From the NCBI GenBank assembly GCA_005881575.1, contig VBCA01000033.1:1-44473 (forward strand): a DNA stretch of 44,473 bases. The letters are read 5' to 3'. Each line of letters begins with the position of its first letter. Positions within the stretch are counted from its first letter, which is position 1. Source of the stretch: Betaproteobacteria bacterium (lineage in GTDB: Bacteria > Pseudomonadota > Gammaproteobacteria > Burkholderiales > SG8-39). A program made the position numbers and the translations under genes. A model generated the notes under the pieces. It ran no database searches and was not told the DNA's origin. It saw nothing but the letters and a program-made list of their open reading frames with translations. Positions 36,555-43,734 of this stretch are shown in pieces.

Positions 36555-37334
36555 TCACGGTTCGGGCCGGAAGCTGATATCGCCGTATTGCGCGCGCGCC
36601 TTCTCCCGCGTGTTGCTCGCGTCGGTCATCACGCCCACCGCGACGATGTCCCAGGGTTCCTCGCCGAAGGCGAGCCGATAGTCCTCGCGGACGTTGCGCC
36701 GGAGCTCGCGCCACTCGCCGAAGCCGCCGCTTTCGACGACGATCGTCTGGATCTTGCCGGTGGAGATGCTCGGGGTGACCGTGCCCACCGGCGCGTCGCT
36801 CGCCCAGCTGTACATGATGATCGCGTACGGCATCCTCTCGCCGGTCAGCGCGTGGTAGAGCCTTAGCGTAAAACGCTCGCCGAGGTCGAGCCGCGTGACG
36901 TCGCCGTGAAAGGCGACGATCACGCGCGCCGGCGAGTCGTCGCGCGCGGGGACCCGGGGGTCGATGTCGGCCGGAGTCTGCAGGACGCGCCAGCGCCACT
37001 CGATCACCGGATAGCGCGCCGGATCGATGTGGATGCGCCGGTAGAACCCCGAGGCCGAGGCGTCTGCGCGCCCTTCGAGCACTACGCCCGGGCCGCCGTC
37101 GACTAGGGCGTAGTCGCTTTTCCTCGCAAAGGGCGAAACGATGAAGCGGCTCCAGCCGGGCGGCACCTCGCCGGCGCGGCCCGCCGAGAACCGCGCCGCC
37201 TCGACCGACTGACCGCCCTCGATCGGGAGCTCGGCGACGATCGCGGTCGAGGCGAGCAGCTCGTCGACCGGGACGCCGACGCAACCGGCGAGCGCCGCGC
37301 CGAGAGCGAGCGCGGCCGCGCGGGACGGGTTCAT
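36555..37334 (-). CDS. DUF3047 lipoprotein, copy 1
   Basis: A 259-residue DUF3047 protein. MNPSRAAALALGAALAGC ends in a good lipobox (LAGC). Shared family sequence: SGFYRRIHIDPARYPVIEWRW, DDSPARVIVAFHGD, TLRLYHALTGERMPYAIIMY and EDYRLAFGEEPWDIVAVGVMTD. It is a close paralogue of the gene at 37778-38581, same strand; the two are separated by a broken protease gene. DUF3047 has no settled function. Confidence 0.88.
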   Translation of the reverse strand: MNPSRAAALALGAALAGCVGVPVDELLASTAIVAELPIEGGQSVEAARFSAGRAGEVPPGWSRFIVSPFARKSDYALVDGGPGVVLEGRADASASGFYRRIHIDPARYPVIEWRWRVLQTPADIDPRVPARDDSPARVIVAFHGDVTRLDLGERFTLRLYHALTGERMPYAIIMYSWASDAPVGTVTPSISTGKIQTIVVESGGFGEWRELRRNVREDYRLAFGEEPWDIVAVGVMTDASNTREKARAQYGDISFRPEP

Positions 37335-37442
37335 GCACGCAGTAAATCACCCGGACCTCGACTTGACAATAGCCTGACCAGGCAGAACGCGGCGACAAGT
37401 AGACAGACTCGGAGTAGGTTAACCGGCAATTCAGCCTCGACG

Positions 37443-37762
37443 ATGGAAGCTCCCGTGCGCCCCTGGTCGCAGCACGTCGCGAATCTCGCGCGCGCCGCGT
37501 TCTGGCTGCTGCTCGCGCTCGTTCTCCTGCTGCAGCTCGTCGGCTCGCGCGGGATCGACCGGCAGCGCTCAGCCGCGCTCGGGCAGTTCGAGCGGGAGCG
37601 CAGTTCCCGGGTGATCGCGATGATCCACCGCCAGGAAGGCGCGAGCCTGGCATCAAGCCCTCGGTCTGGCACGTACCGATGCGCCGGATTCCGCCGCAGG
37701 GCGGCTCGACGGCGCAGCCGTCACCAGACACCCGTCCCGAACGAGGCAGCGCGGCGCGCTAG
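37443..37762 (+). pseudogene. membrane serine protease (SDH_sah type), internally deleted remnant
   Basis: The first 65 codons read as the start of a membrane-anchored ClpP-class serine protease of the PF01972 kind: one TM helix (AAFWLLLALVLLLQLVG), then ERERSSRVIAMIHRQEGASL, the conserved block at the start of the protease domain. At about 37645 similarity stops. In another frame from 37649 to the stop at 37762 follows GIKPSVWHVPMRRIPPQGG, which resembles a C-terminal tail of the same family. The whole catalytic domain is missing. It was probably deleted internally with a frame change. Confidence 0.6.
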
Positions 37763-37777
37763 GACCGCTGCCCGGCC

Positions 37778-38581
37778 TCACTGCGCCGGCTTGAAGCTGA
37801 TATCGCCGTACTGCGCGCGGGTCTTTGCGCGCGTGTCGTCGGCGTCGGTCATCACCCCGACGGCGACGATGTCCGAGGGTTCCTCGCCGAAGGCCTGTCG
37901 GTAGTCTTCGAGCACGTTGCGCCGGAATTCACTCCATTCACGCGCGCGGCTGTCGCCACTTTCCACGACGATCATCTGGATCTTCTCGGTGTAGACGCTG
38001 GAGGCGATGCTGCCGACCGGCGCGTCGCTCGCCCAGACGTACATGAGCATCGCGTACGGCAGCATCTCGCCGGTGAGGGCCTTGTAGAGCCTCAGCGTGT
38101 TGCGCTCGCCGATGTCGAGCCGCTTCGCATCGCCGTGGAAGCAGATGACCAGGCGCGCCGGCGAGTCGTCGCGCGAGGGAACGCGGGGATCGGCGCCGGC
38201 GAGCGGCTCGAGAACCCGCCAGCGCCACTCGACCACCGGATGGCGCCTCGGATCGATATGGATGCGCCGGTAGAACCCCGAGGCCGAGCCGTCCGCGCGC
38301 GCCTCAAGCACCGGGTGCGGGTTGCCCTCGACGAGGCGATACTCGCTGCGCGAAGCGAAGGGCGAAACGACGAACGGGCTCCAGCCGCCGGGCGGCGTCT
38401 CGCCGGGGCGGCCGGCGGAGAACCGCGCCGCTTCGACCAGCGCGCCGCTCTCGCGCGGGAGCTCGGCGACGATCGCTGTCGAGGCGAGCAGGTCGTCGAC
38501 CGGGGCGCTGGCGCAGGCGCAGAGCGCCGCGCCGCAAGCGAGCGCCGCCGCAGTGCGGAGAAATTGTTCCGGAAGGGGCAT
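37778..38581 (-). CDS. DUF3047 lipoprotein, copy 2
   Basis: A 267-residue paralogue of the gene at 36555-37334, sharing VDDLLASTAIVAELP, SGFYRRIHIDP, RVPSRDDSPARLVICFHGD, TLRLYKALTGEMLPYAMLMY and QAFGEEPSDIVAVGVMTDA. The signal ends LCACAS; the cysteines could be lipidated, but the box is weaker than in copy 1. The frame is open upstream to 38788, across the start of the divergent DUF427 gene, so the start MPLPEQF at 38581 is preferred. Both copies keep intact frames, so both are probably used. Confidence 0.87.
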   Translation of the reverse strand: MPLPEQFLRTAAALACGAALCACASAPVDDLLASTAIVAELPRESGALVEAARFSAGRPGETPPGGWSPFVVSPFASRSEYRLVEGNPHPVLEARADGSASGFYRRIHIDPRRHPVVEWRWRVLEPLAGADPRVPSRDDSPARLVICFHGDAKRLDIGERNTLRLYKALTGEMLPYAMLMYVWASDAPVGSIASSVYTEKIQMIVVESGDSRAREWSEFRRNVLEDYRQAFGEEPSDIVAVGVMTDADDTRAKTRAQYGDISFKPAQ

Positions 38582-38610
38582 TTTTCGGGTTTGGGGAGGA
38601 AGTGTACTAT

Positions 38611-38645
38611 CGGAATCCGGGAACTGGGAATCCGGAACCGGAATC
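38611..38645. repeat. short tandem-like GGAATCCGG repeats
   Basis: Three related units, GGAATCCGG, GGAATCCGG and GGAACCGGAATC, are spaced within 35 bases between the second DUF3047 gene and the DUF427 gene. Purpose unknown; such simple repeats occur in intergenic DNA of related bacteria. Confidence 0.45.
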
Positions 38646-38675
38646 TGAAAGACTGACGGGAAACAGGAGAGTTCA

Positions 38676-39068
38676 ATGAGCGCCAACAGCGGTCCCGGCT
38701 GGAAGAAGTATCCGAAGCACCGCATCACCACCAAGCCGGCGGGCGTGCGCGTGCAAATCGAGTTCGAGGGCGAGCTCATCGCCGACACGAGGGACGCGAT
38801 CCGTCTCGAGGAAACCCATGTCGGCCACGTGGTGGCGCCCGTCGTCTACTACATCCCGCGCAAGGACGTGAAGATGGAGCGGCTCGTGCGCACGAGCCAC
38901 GAGACTTCCTGTCCGTTCAAGGGCGAGGCGTCGTACTACTCGCTGAAGGACGGTCCGGAGAACGCCGTCTGGAGCTACGAGCAGCCGTACGACGAGATGC
39001 TCGCGATCAAGGAACTGCTCGCCTTCTACCCGGACAAGGTCGATACGATCGTCGCAGAGACAAAGTAA
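38676..39068 (+). CDS. DUF427 domain protein
   Basis: A 130-residue DUF427 protein: IADTRDAIRLEETHVGHVVAPVVYYIP, SHETSCPFKGEASYYSL, AVWSYEQPYDEMLAIKELLAFYPDKV. This is the complete single-domain form; the conserved CPFKG motif is intact. AGGAGAG precedes the ATG. The family has a beta-tent fold and no proven reaction. The following small secreted protein gene starts 10 bases later and may be co-transcribed. Confidence 0.93.
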   Translation: MSANSGPGWKKYPKHRITTKPAGVRVQIEFEGELIADTRDAIRLEETHVGHVVAPVVYYIPRKDVKMERLVRTSHETSCPFKGEASYYSLKDGPENAVWSYEQPYDEMLAIKELLAFYPDKVDTIVAETK

Positions 39069-39078
39069 AATCCCCGCC

Positions 39079-39462
39079 ATGAAGGTCAGACTCAAGCGGC
39101 GCGTCGCGATGCTCACTCTCGCGCTGCTCGCCTTCGCCCAGGCGAGCGTGGCGTTCTCCGGCTGCTCAATGGATCGCGGCACGATGAGTCCGGCCATGGC
39201 GGCCGACAAGGACGAGTCTGGCGCCGATTGCGAGACGCCCATGACGGAAACGTCGCCGCAGAACGTCAATCTCTGTGCCCTGCACTGCACCTGGGATCTC
39301 CAGGTCGCGGGCGTTGCCGTCGCGCTGCTCCGGTCCCCGGCTGATCTGCCGATTCTTACCGTCGCCTTGCCGCACGCGGTGCCCGCGCCTCGAACCGGAC
39401 TTCACGCGCCGCCCTTGGGCGCACCACCGCACCGCATCCTCCTGCACTCCTTCCTGATCTGA
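39079..39462 (+). CDS. small exported Cys/Met/His-containing protein, possibly metal-related
   Basis: A 127-residue protein with a signal peptide (MLTLALLAFAQASVAF within the first 26 residues). The mature part has CSMDRGTMSPAM and NLCALHCTWD, clusters of soft-metal ligands, and a Pro/His-rich C-terminus ending RILLHSFLI. The layout recalls small betaproteobacterial proteins found beside copper-resistance genes, from memory only. A terminator follows at 39470. A copper link is inference. Confidence 0.62.
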   Translation: MKVRLKRRVAMLTLALLAFAQASVAFSGCSMDRGTMSPAMAADKDESGADCETPMTETSPQNVNLCALHCTWDLQVAGVAVALLRSPADLPILTVALPHAVPAPRTGLHAPPLGAPPHRILLHSFLI

Positions 39463-39469
39463 GCTCCCG

Positions 39470-39500
39470 GCCGCCGTTCAGGCGGCTTCGCGTTTGTTTT
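39470..39500 (+). terminator. probable rho-independent terminator
   Basis: GCCGCC and GGCGGC pair around GTTCA, followed by a T-rich tract (TTTGTTTT) a few bases on. Placed just after the stop of the small secreted protein gene. Confidence 0.55.
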
Positions 39501-39546
39501 CGAGGCGCGGCCGCCGGCCACCCGATGAATACATTCGGAGAATAGG

Positions 39547-40245
39547 ATGCAGGTATTTCGAAAGATTTTTTGTGGTACCGCTCTGCTCGCTTGGCTCGTC
39601 GGGCTCGCGCACGGAGCGGGCGATCCAGCGCGCGGATCGCGGGTATTCGGGCAATGCGCGGCCTGCCACTCGGTGGCGCCCGGGGAGCACTTGACGGGCC
39701 CTAGCCTCGCCAAGGTCTGGAACCAAAAGGCGGCGAGCGCCGAAGGGTTTTCGCGATATTCGGAAGCGCTGAAACGCGCCGACGTGCTGTGGACCGAAGC
39801 GACGCTCGATGCATGGCTCGTCAAACCGGAAAAGTTCCTCCCCGGCACTGGCATGACGTTTCCCGGGCTCAAGGAAGCCAAGGACCGGCAGGACGTGATC
39901 GCGTACCTGAGGGCGGTTTCCGAAGGCAAGGCTCCTCAGGGGCGGCAGGGCGGGCGCGGAATGGCCAGAATGTCTCGCGAGAAGCTCGATCTGCGCAAGG
40001 CGCCTGCCGAAGGACAAGTCACTTCCATCACCCAATGCGGCGACACCTACACGGTCGCCACAGCGGACGGCAAGACCCAGAAGATCTGGGAGTTCAACCT
40101 GCGGTTCAAGACCGACTCGAGCAAGCTCGGGCCGCTTCCCGGAAAGCCGGTCGCAGTCGGCGCCGGCATGCAAGGCGACCGCGCCTCGGTGGTCTTCGCA
40201 TCGCCAAAGGAAATCAGTGAATTCGTCAAGCAGTCTTGCCCGTGA
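39547..40245 (+). CDS. class I cytochrome c with C-terminal extra domain
   Basis: A 232-residue periplasmic cytochrome. Signal peptide to about residue 23 (LVGLAHGA), heme motif CAACH in VFGQCAACHSV, GPSLAKVWNQKA, and the axial methionine in LPGTGMTFPGL, with QDVIAYL closing the fold near residue 125. Residues about 140-232 form a second beta-rich domain with two cysteines (TQCGDTYTV and the C-terminal SCP) that I do not recognise. A short inverted repeat, GAATACATTC, lies at 39527-39536 just upstream. Confidence 0.88.
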   Translation: MQVFRKIFCGTALLAWLVGLAHGAGDPARGSRVFGQCAACHSVAPGEHLTGPSLAKVWNQKAASAEGFSRYSEALKRADVLWTEATLDAWLVKPEKFLPGTGMTFPGLKEAKDRQDVIAYLRAVSEGKAPQGRQGGRGMARMSREKLDLRKAPAEGQVTSITQCGDTYTVATADGKTQKIWEFNLRFKTDSSKLGPLPGKPVAVGAGMQGDRASVVFASPKEISEFVKQSCP

Positions 40246-40288
40246 CCTGGCAGCGCTCGGGCGAAATGACACGTGACGAGGAGAAACG

Positions 40289-41170
40289 ATGAGAGCGATG
40301 CATTGGATCTTTATCGGCCTGGCAGCTGCGGTCGCGACGCAGGCTGCGGCGCAAGTCACGCTCATGCACGTTCACGGCCTGGCTTACAGCCCGGACGGGA
40401 AGCGCCTGATGATTCCGAGCCATCACGGTCTCGTGGTATACGAGAACGGCAAATGGTTCAAGGCGCCCGGATCGCAGCACGACTACATGGGCTTCTCGGC
40501 GAGCGGAAAAACCCTCTACACCAGCGGCCATCCGGCGCCCGGCTCGGGGCTCGTCAATCCCTTCGGGCTCCTGCGCAGCCGCGACGGCGGCAAAACTTGG
40601 GAAAAGCTCGGTCTCGAAGGCGAAAGCGATTTTCACCTTCTCGCCACGAGCTGGAGCACGAACGCGGTATACGTATGGAATCCGGCGCCCAGCTCGCGCA
40701 TGAAGCGACCCGGGCTGCATTACACGCTGAACGAGGGCTTGGTGTGGAAACCGGCGCGCGCCTCAGGGCTCGAAGGCGATCTTAGTGCGCTCGCGGTCCA
40801 TCCCGGCGATGCCGCAATCGTCGCCGTGGCGACCTCGAGCGGCGTGTTTCTCTCGCGCGATTCGGGCGAGCGCTTCGTCCGGCTTGCAGGCGGCGCCGAA
40901 GGTCTTTCCGTGCACTTCGACCTCGACGGCAACAGTCTCTGGTACGGAACGTTCGACGGCCGGGCGCGGCTAGCGCGCGCTCCGCTCGACGGCGGGACGG
41001 GCGCATCGGTCGATTTGCCGGTCCTCGGGCAGGACGCCGTCGCCTATATCGCGCAGAATCCGGCCGCGCGGTCCGAATACGCGATCGCGACCTTCGCACG
41101 AAGCGTCTATCTGTCCAAGGACGGCGCACGCACTTGGAAGAAGATTGCCGAGCGCGGCAGAGCCGAATGA
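40289..41170 (+). CDS. exported BNR-repeat protein, F510_1955 glycosylhydrolase-like
   Basis: A 293-residue protein with a signal peptide ending AAAQ and GAGGAGAAACG before the ATG. HVHGLAYSPDGKRLMIPSHHGL is the start typical of the F510_1955 family; Asp-box/BNR motifs are seen at RSRDGGKTWEKL, LSRDSGERFVRL and LSKDGARTWKKI, so it is a beta-propeller. Family members often sit beside copper or heavy-metal genes. It follows the cytochrome c gene by 43 bases. No hydrolase activity is shown for the family that I know of. Confidence 0.82.
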   Translation: MRAMHWIFIGLAAAVATQAAAQVTLMHVHGLAYSPDGKRLMIPSHHGLVVYENGKWFKAPGSQHDYMGFSASGKTLYTSGHPAPGSGLVNPFGLLRSRDGGKTWEKLGLEGESDFHLLATSWSTNAVYVWNPAPSSRMKRPGLHYTLNEGLVWKPARASGLEGDLSALAVHPGDAAIVAVATSSGVFLSRDSGERFVRLAGGAEGLSVHFDLDGNSLWYGTFDGRARLARAPLDGGTGASVDLPVLGQDAVAYIAQNPAARSEYAIATFARSVYLSKDGARTWKKIAERGRAE

Positions 41171-41200
41171 CGAGGTCTGAGAACGCGGAGAGATGACTGC

Positions 41201-41944
41201 CTACGCGGTGGTCATCACCACCGGCGCATGGTCGCTCGTTCCGACGTCGGCGAGAACGGCGCAGCTCGCCGCGCGCTCCGCGATCGCTGGTGAAGCGAGG
41301 ATGTAATCGAGGCGCCAGCCGATGTTGCGCTGGCGCAGGTTGCGCCACGGCGCCCACCAGGTGAAGAGGTCCGGATTGTCGGGGTCGAGCGCGCGACCGA
41401 CGTCGACCAGGTGCTGGGCTAGGAGCTTGTCGAGCAGCTCGCGCTCATCCTCCCGCTGCCCGATGACGCCGGGCTTGCGCTCGCTCGGATGCACGTCGAG
41501 GTCGGTACGGGTGATGTTCATGTCGCCGCAGAGAACGAGCTCGCGCCCGTCGCGGTGCAGGTCTTTCGCCCACGCCGCGAGCTTGATCATGAAGCCGAGC
41601 TTCGCCTCGTAATCTTTGCCGCCGTTGGGCACGTACACCGAGGCGAGGACGAGGCGGCCGATTTCGGCCTGCACGATCCGCGACTCCATGTCGAATTCGG
41701 GGTGGCCGAACGCGGGCTCGGCGTCGAACAGGCCCTTGCGGATGTGAAGCGACACGCCGGAGTAGGCGCGGTACCCGTGCCAGTACGCGTGGTAGTCCTC
41801 GAGCTTCACCTGCTCCGGAATCTGCGAAGGCTCAGCCTTCAGCTCCTGCAGGCACACGACGTCCGGCCGGTCGCGCTCCATCCACTCGCGAAGCTGCGCC
41901 TGGCGCGCGCGGACGCCGTTGACGTTCCAGGTGGCGATTTTCAT
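41201..41944 (-). CDS. xth: exodeoxyribonuclease III
   Basis: A 247-residue AP endonuclease/3' exonuclease for base-excision repair. It starts MKIATWNVNGVRARQAQLRE and has the metal ligand glutamate in VCLQELKAE, VYVPNGGKDYEAKL, GDMNITRTDLDVH, and the catalytic end DVGTSDHAPVVM. Slightly shorter than the E. coli enzyme, as normal for this branch. It ends 31 bases from the convergent BNR gene. Confidence 0.95.
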   Translation of the reverse strand: MKIATWNVNGVRARQAQLREWMERDRPDVVCLQELKAEPSQIPEQVKLEDYHAYWHGYRAYSGVSLHIRKGLFDAEPAFGHPEFDMESRIVQAEIGRLVLASVYVPNGGKDYEAKLGFMIKLAAWAKDLHRDGRELVLCGDMNITRTDLDVHPSERKPGVIGQREDERELLDKLLAQHLVDVGRALDPDNPDLFTWWAPWRNLRQRNIGWRLDYILASPAIAERAASCAVLADVGTSDHAPVVMTTA

Positions 41945-41978
41945 TCTCGATGCGTGCCAAAAGAGATACCTCGGTATC

Positions 41979-43268
41979 TTACTTTACGACGCGGAATTTA
42001 TGCGATGCCAGCGCGCGATCGAGAAGGAGCCTCTTCTCGCGCGCGTTGCGCGTGAGCGAGGCCGCGCGTTCGAACTCGGCGCGCGCCTCGTCGAGACGGC
42101 CGAGCTTCACGAGGAGGTCGCCGCGCACCGCGGGCAGGAGGTGGTAGTGCCCGAGAGCCGGCTCGGAGGCGAGCGCATCGACGAGTGCCAGCCCTTCCGC
42201 CGGACCGAACGCCATGGCGACCGCGACCGCGCGATTCAGCTCCACGACGGGCGACGGCGCGATCTGCGTTAGCGCGTCGTAAAGCGCCGCGATGCGCGTC
42301 CAGTCGGTCTCCCGCGCAGTGCGCGAGCGCGCGTGGCAGGCGGCAATCGCGGCCTGGAGCGCGTAGGGTCCTAGCGTCCCGCCGAGCTGCTCGGCGCGCG
42401 CCAGAGCCGCGAGACCGCGGCGCACGAGCAGATGATCCCAGCGCGAGCGGTCCTGATCGAGGAGCAGGATCGGCTCTCCCGAAGGGCCGATGCGCGCGAC
42501 CGCTCGCGACGCCTGGATCTCCATCAACGCGACCAAGCCGTGGACCTCGGGCTCTTTCGGGACGAGCTCCGCGAGGATGCGGCCCAGACGCAGCGCCTCC
42601 TCGCACAGCGCGGGCCGCATCCAGTCCTCGCCCGCGGTCGCCGAGTAGCCTTCGTTGAAGACGAGGTAGACGACCTCGAGCACCGATACAAGGCGCGCAG
42701 CGAGTTCGTCCTTGCGCGGCACTTCGAAGGGGACGCGCGTCTCGGCGAGCGTGCGCTTCGCGCGCACGATGCGCTGGGCGATGGTCGGCTCCGGGACGAG
42801 GAAGGCGCGCGCGATCTCGTCGGTCGTCAGGCCGCAAAGCAGGCGCAGCGTGAGCGCGGCGCGCGCCTCGGTCGAGAGCACCGGGTGGCAGGCGACGAAG
42901 ACGAGGCGCAACAGATCGTCGCCGATGTCGTCGTCCATGCGCTCGATCAGGGCGGCTTCGCGATCGGCCGCCGCGATCTCCTGCTCCAGCTCCATCTCGC
43001 CGGCGAGCTCCTCGTGCTTGCGCTCGAGGAGCTTGTTGCGCCGGAAGTGATCGAGCGCGCGGTTCTTCGCGGTCGCCATGAGCCAGGCGCCCGGGTTGTC
43101 CGGAACGCCGGTCCCGGGCCAGGTCTCGAGCGCGGCGAGGAGAGCGTCCTGCGCGAGCTCCTCGGCGAGGCCGACATCGCGCACCATGCGCGCCAAGCCG
43201 GCGATGACCTTGGCCGACTCGATCTTCCAGACCGCTTCGATCGCGCTGTGCGTGGCGGATGCGGTCAC
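41979..43268 (-). CDS. ECF RNA polymerase sigma factor with C-terminal TPR-like extension (ECF42-type)
   Basis: A 429-residue sigma factor starting at GTG. Region 2 (DVGLAEELAQDALLAALETWP, NPGAWLMATAKNRALDHFRR) and region 4 (LTLRLLCGLTTDEIARAFLVPEPTIAQRIVRAKR) fill the first 180 residues. About 240 residues follow, with VYLVFNEGYSATAG and helical repeats (VELNRAVAVAMAFGPAEGLAL, LGRLDEARAEFERAASL), the tail known from the ECF42 group and DUF6596. Such sigma factors have no membrane anti-sigma and are usually encoded beside small ferredoxin-fold (DGPF/YCII) proteins; here a DUF1428 gene takes that place. Confidence 0.9.
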   Translation of the reverse strand: MTASATHSAIEAVWKIESAKVIAGLARMVRDVGLAEELAQDALLAALETWPGTGVPDNPGAWLMATAKNRALDHFRRNKLLERKHEELAGEMELEQEIAAADREAALIERMDDDIGDDLLRLVFVACHPVLSTEARAALTLRLLCGLTTDEIARAFLVPEPTIAQRIVRAKRTLAETRVPFEVPRKDELAARLVSVLEVVYLVFNEGYSATAGEDWMRPALCEEALRLGRILAELVPKEPEVHGLVALMEIQASRAVARIGPSGEPILLLDQDRSRWDHLLVRRGLAALARAEQLGGTLGPYALQAAIAACHARSRTARETDWTRIAALYDALTQIAPSPVVELNRAVAVAMAFGPAEGLALVDALASEPALGHYHLLPAVRGDLLVKLGRLDEARAEFERAASLTRNAREKRLLLDRALASHKFRVVK

Positions 43269-43322
43269 GGCGAGCGATCGTTCGCGCCGCGGCTAGCGCT
43301 TCTTCGATTTCCTCCAGCTGGC

Positions 43323-43682
43323 TCAGGCGTCGACCATGACCTTGAATCCTCCCCAGAACATGCGCTTGCCGTCAAAAGGCATCGTCTTCGGGTCCATCAT
43401 CTTCGCCAGGCGCTTGTCCTTCATGACCTTGGCCATGACGCGGTCGCGATGCGTGCGCGACTTGTACACGACGTACGCGAACACCACCATCTCGCCGGAT
43501 TTCAGCTTGACGCTCTGCGGGAACGACGTGCGCTTGCCCGGCTTGACGTCGTCGGCCGCACACTCGTAGTACTCGAGGGCGCCGTGCTCGCGCCAGATTT
43601 TTCCAGAAAGCCGCGCAAGGCTGCGATACGCCGCCAGCTTCCTCTTCGGTACCGGTACCACTACTGCATCGACGTAGTTCAT
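43323..43682 (-). CDS. DUF1428 family protein
   Basis: A 119-residue DUF1428 protein of the dimeric alpha/beta-barrel fold. It starts MNYVDAVVVPVPKRKLAAYR with AAGGAGGA before the ATG, has WREHGALEYYECAADDV and VYKSRTHRDRVMAKVMKD, and ends FDGKRMFWGGFKVMVDA. It is upstream of the sigma factor gene on the same strand, 54 bases apart, so it may be part of its regulon or operon. Confidence 0.93.
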   Translation of the reverse strand: MNYVDAVVVPVPKRKLAAYRSLARLSGKIWREHGALEYYECAADDVKPGKRTSFPQSVKLKSGEMVVFAYVVYKSRTHRDRVMAKVMKDKRLAKMMDPKTMPFDGKRMFWGGFKVMVDA

Positions 43683-43734
43683 TGGGTCCTCCTTGGCTGG
43701 TTGTCGAAGCCTACTCGATCTTCTTCATCCTGAG

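Noticed and set aside
37363-37368. Perfect TTGACA hexamer as a -35 promoter box
   Set aside because: No acceptable -10 is seen 16-18 bases downstream, and the gene it would serve is a remnant.
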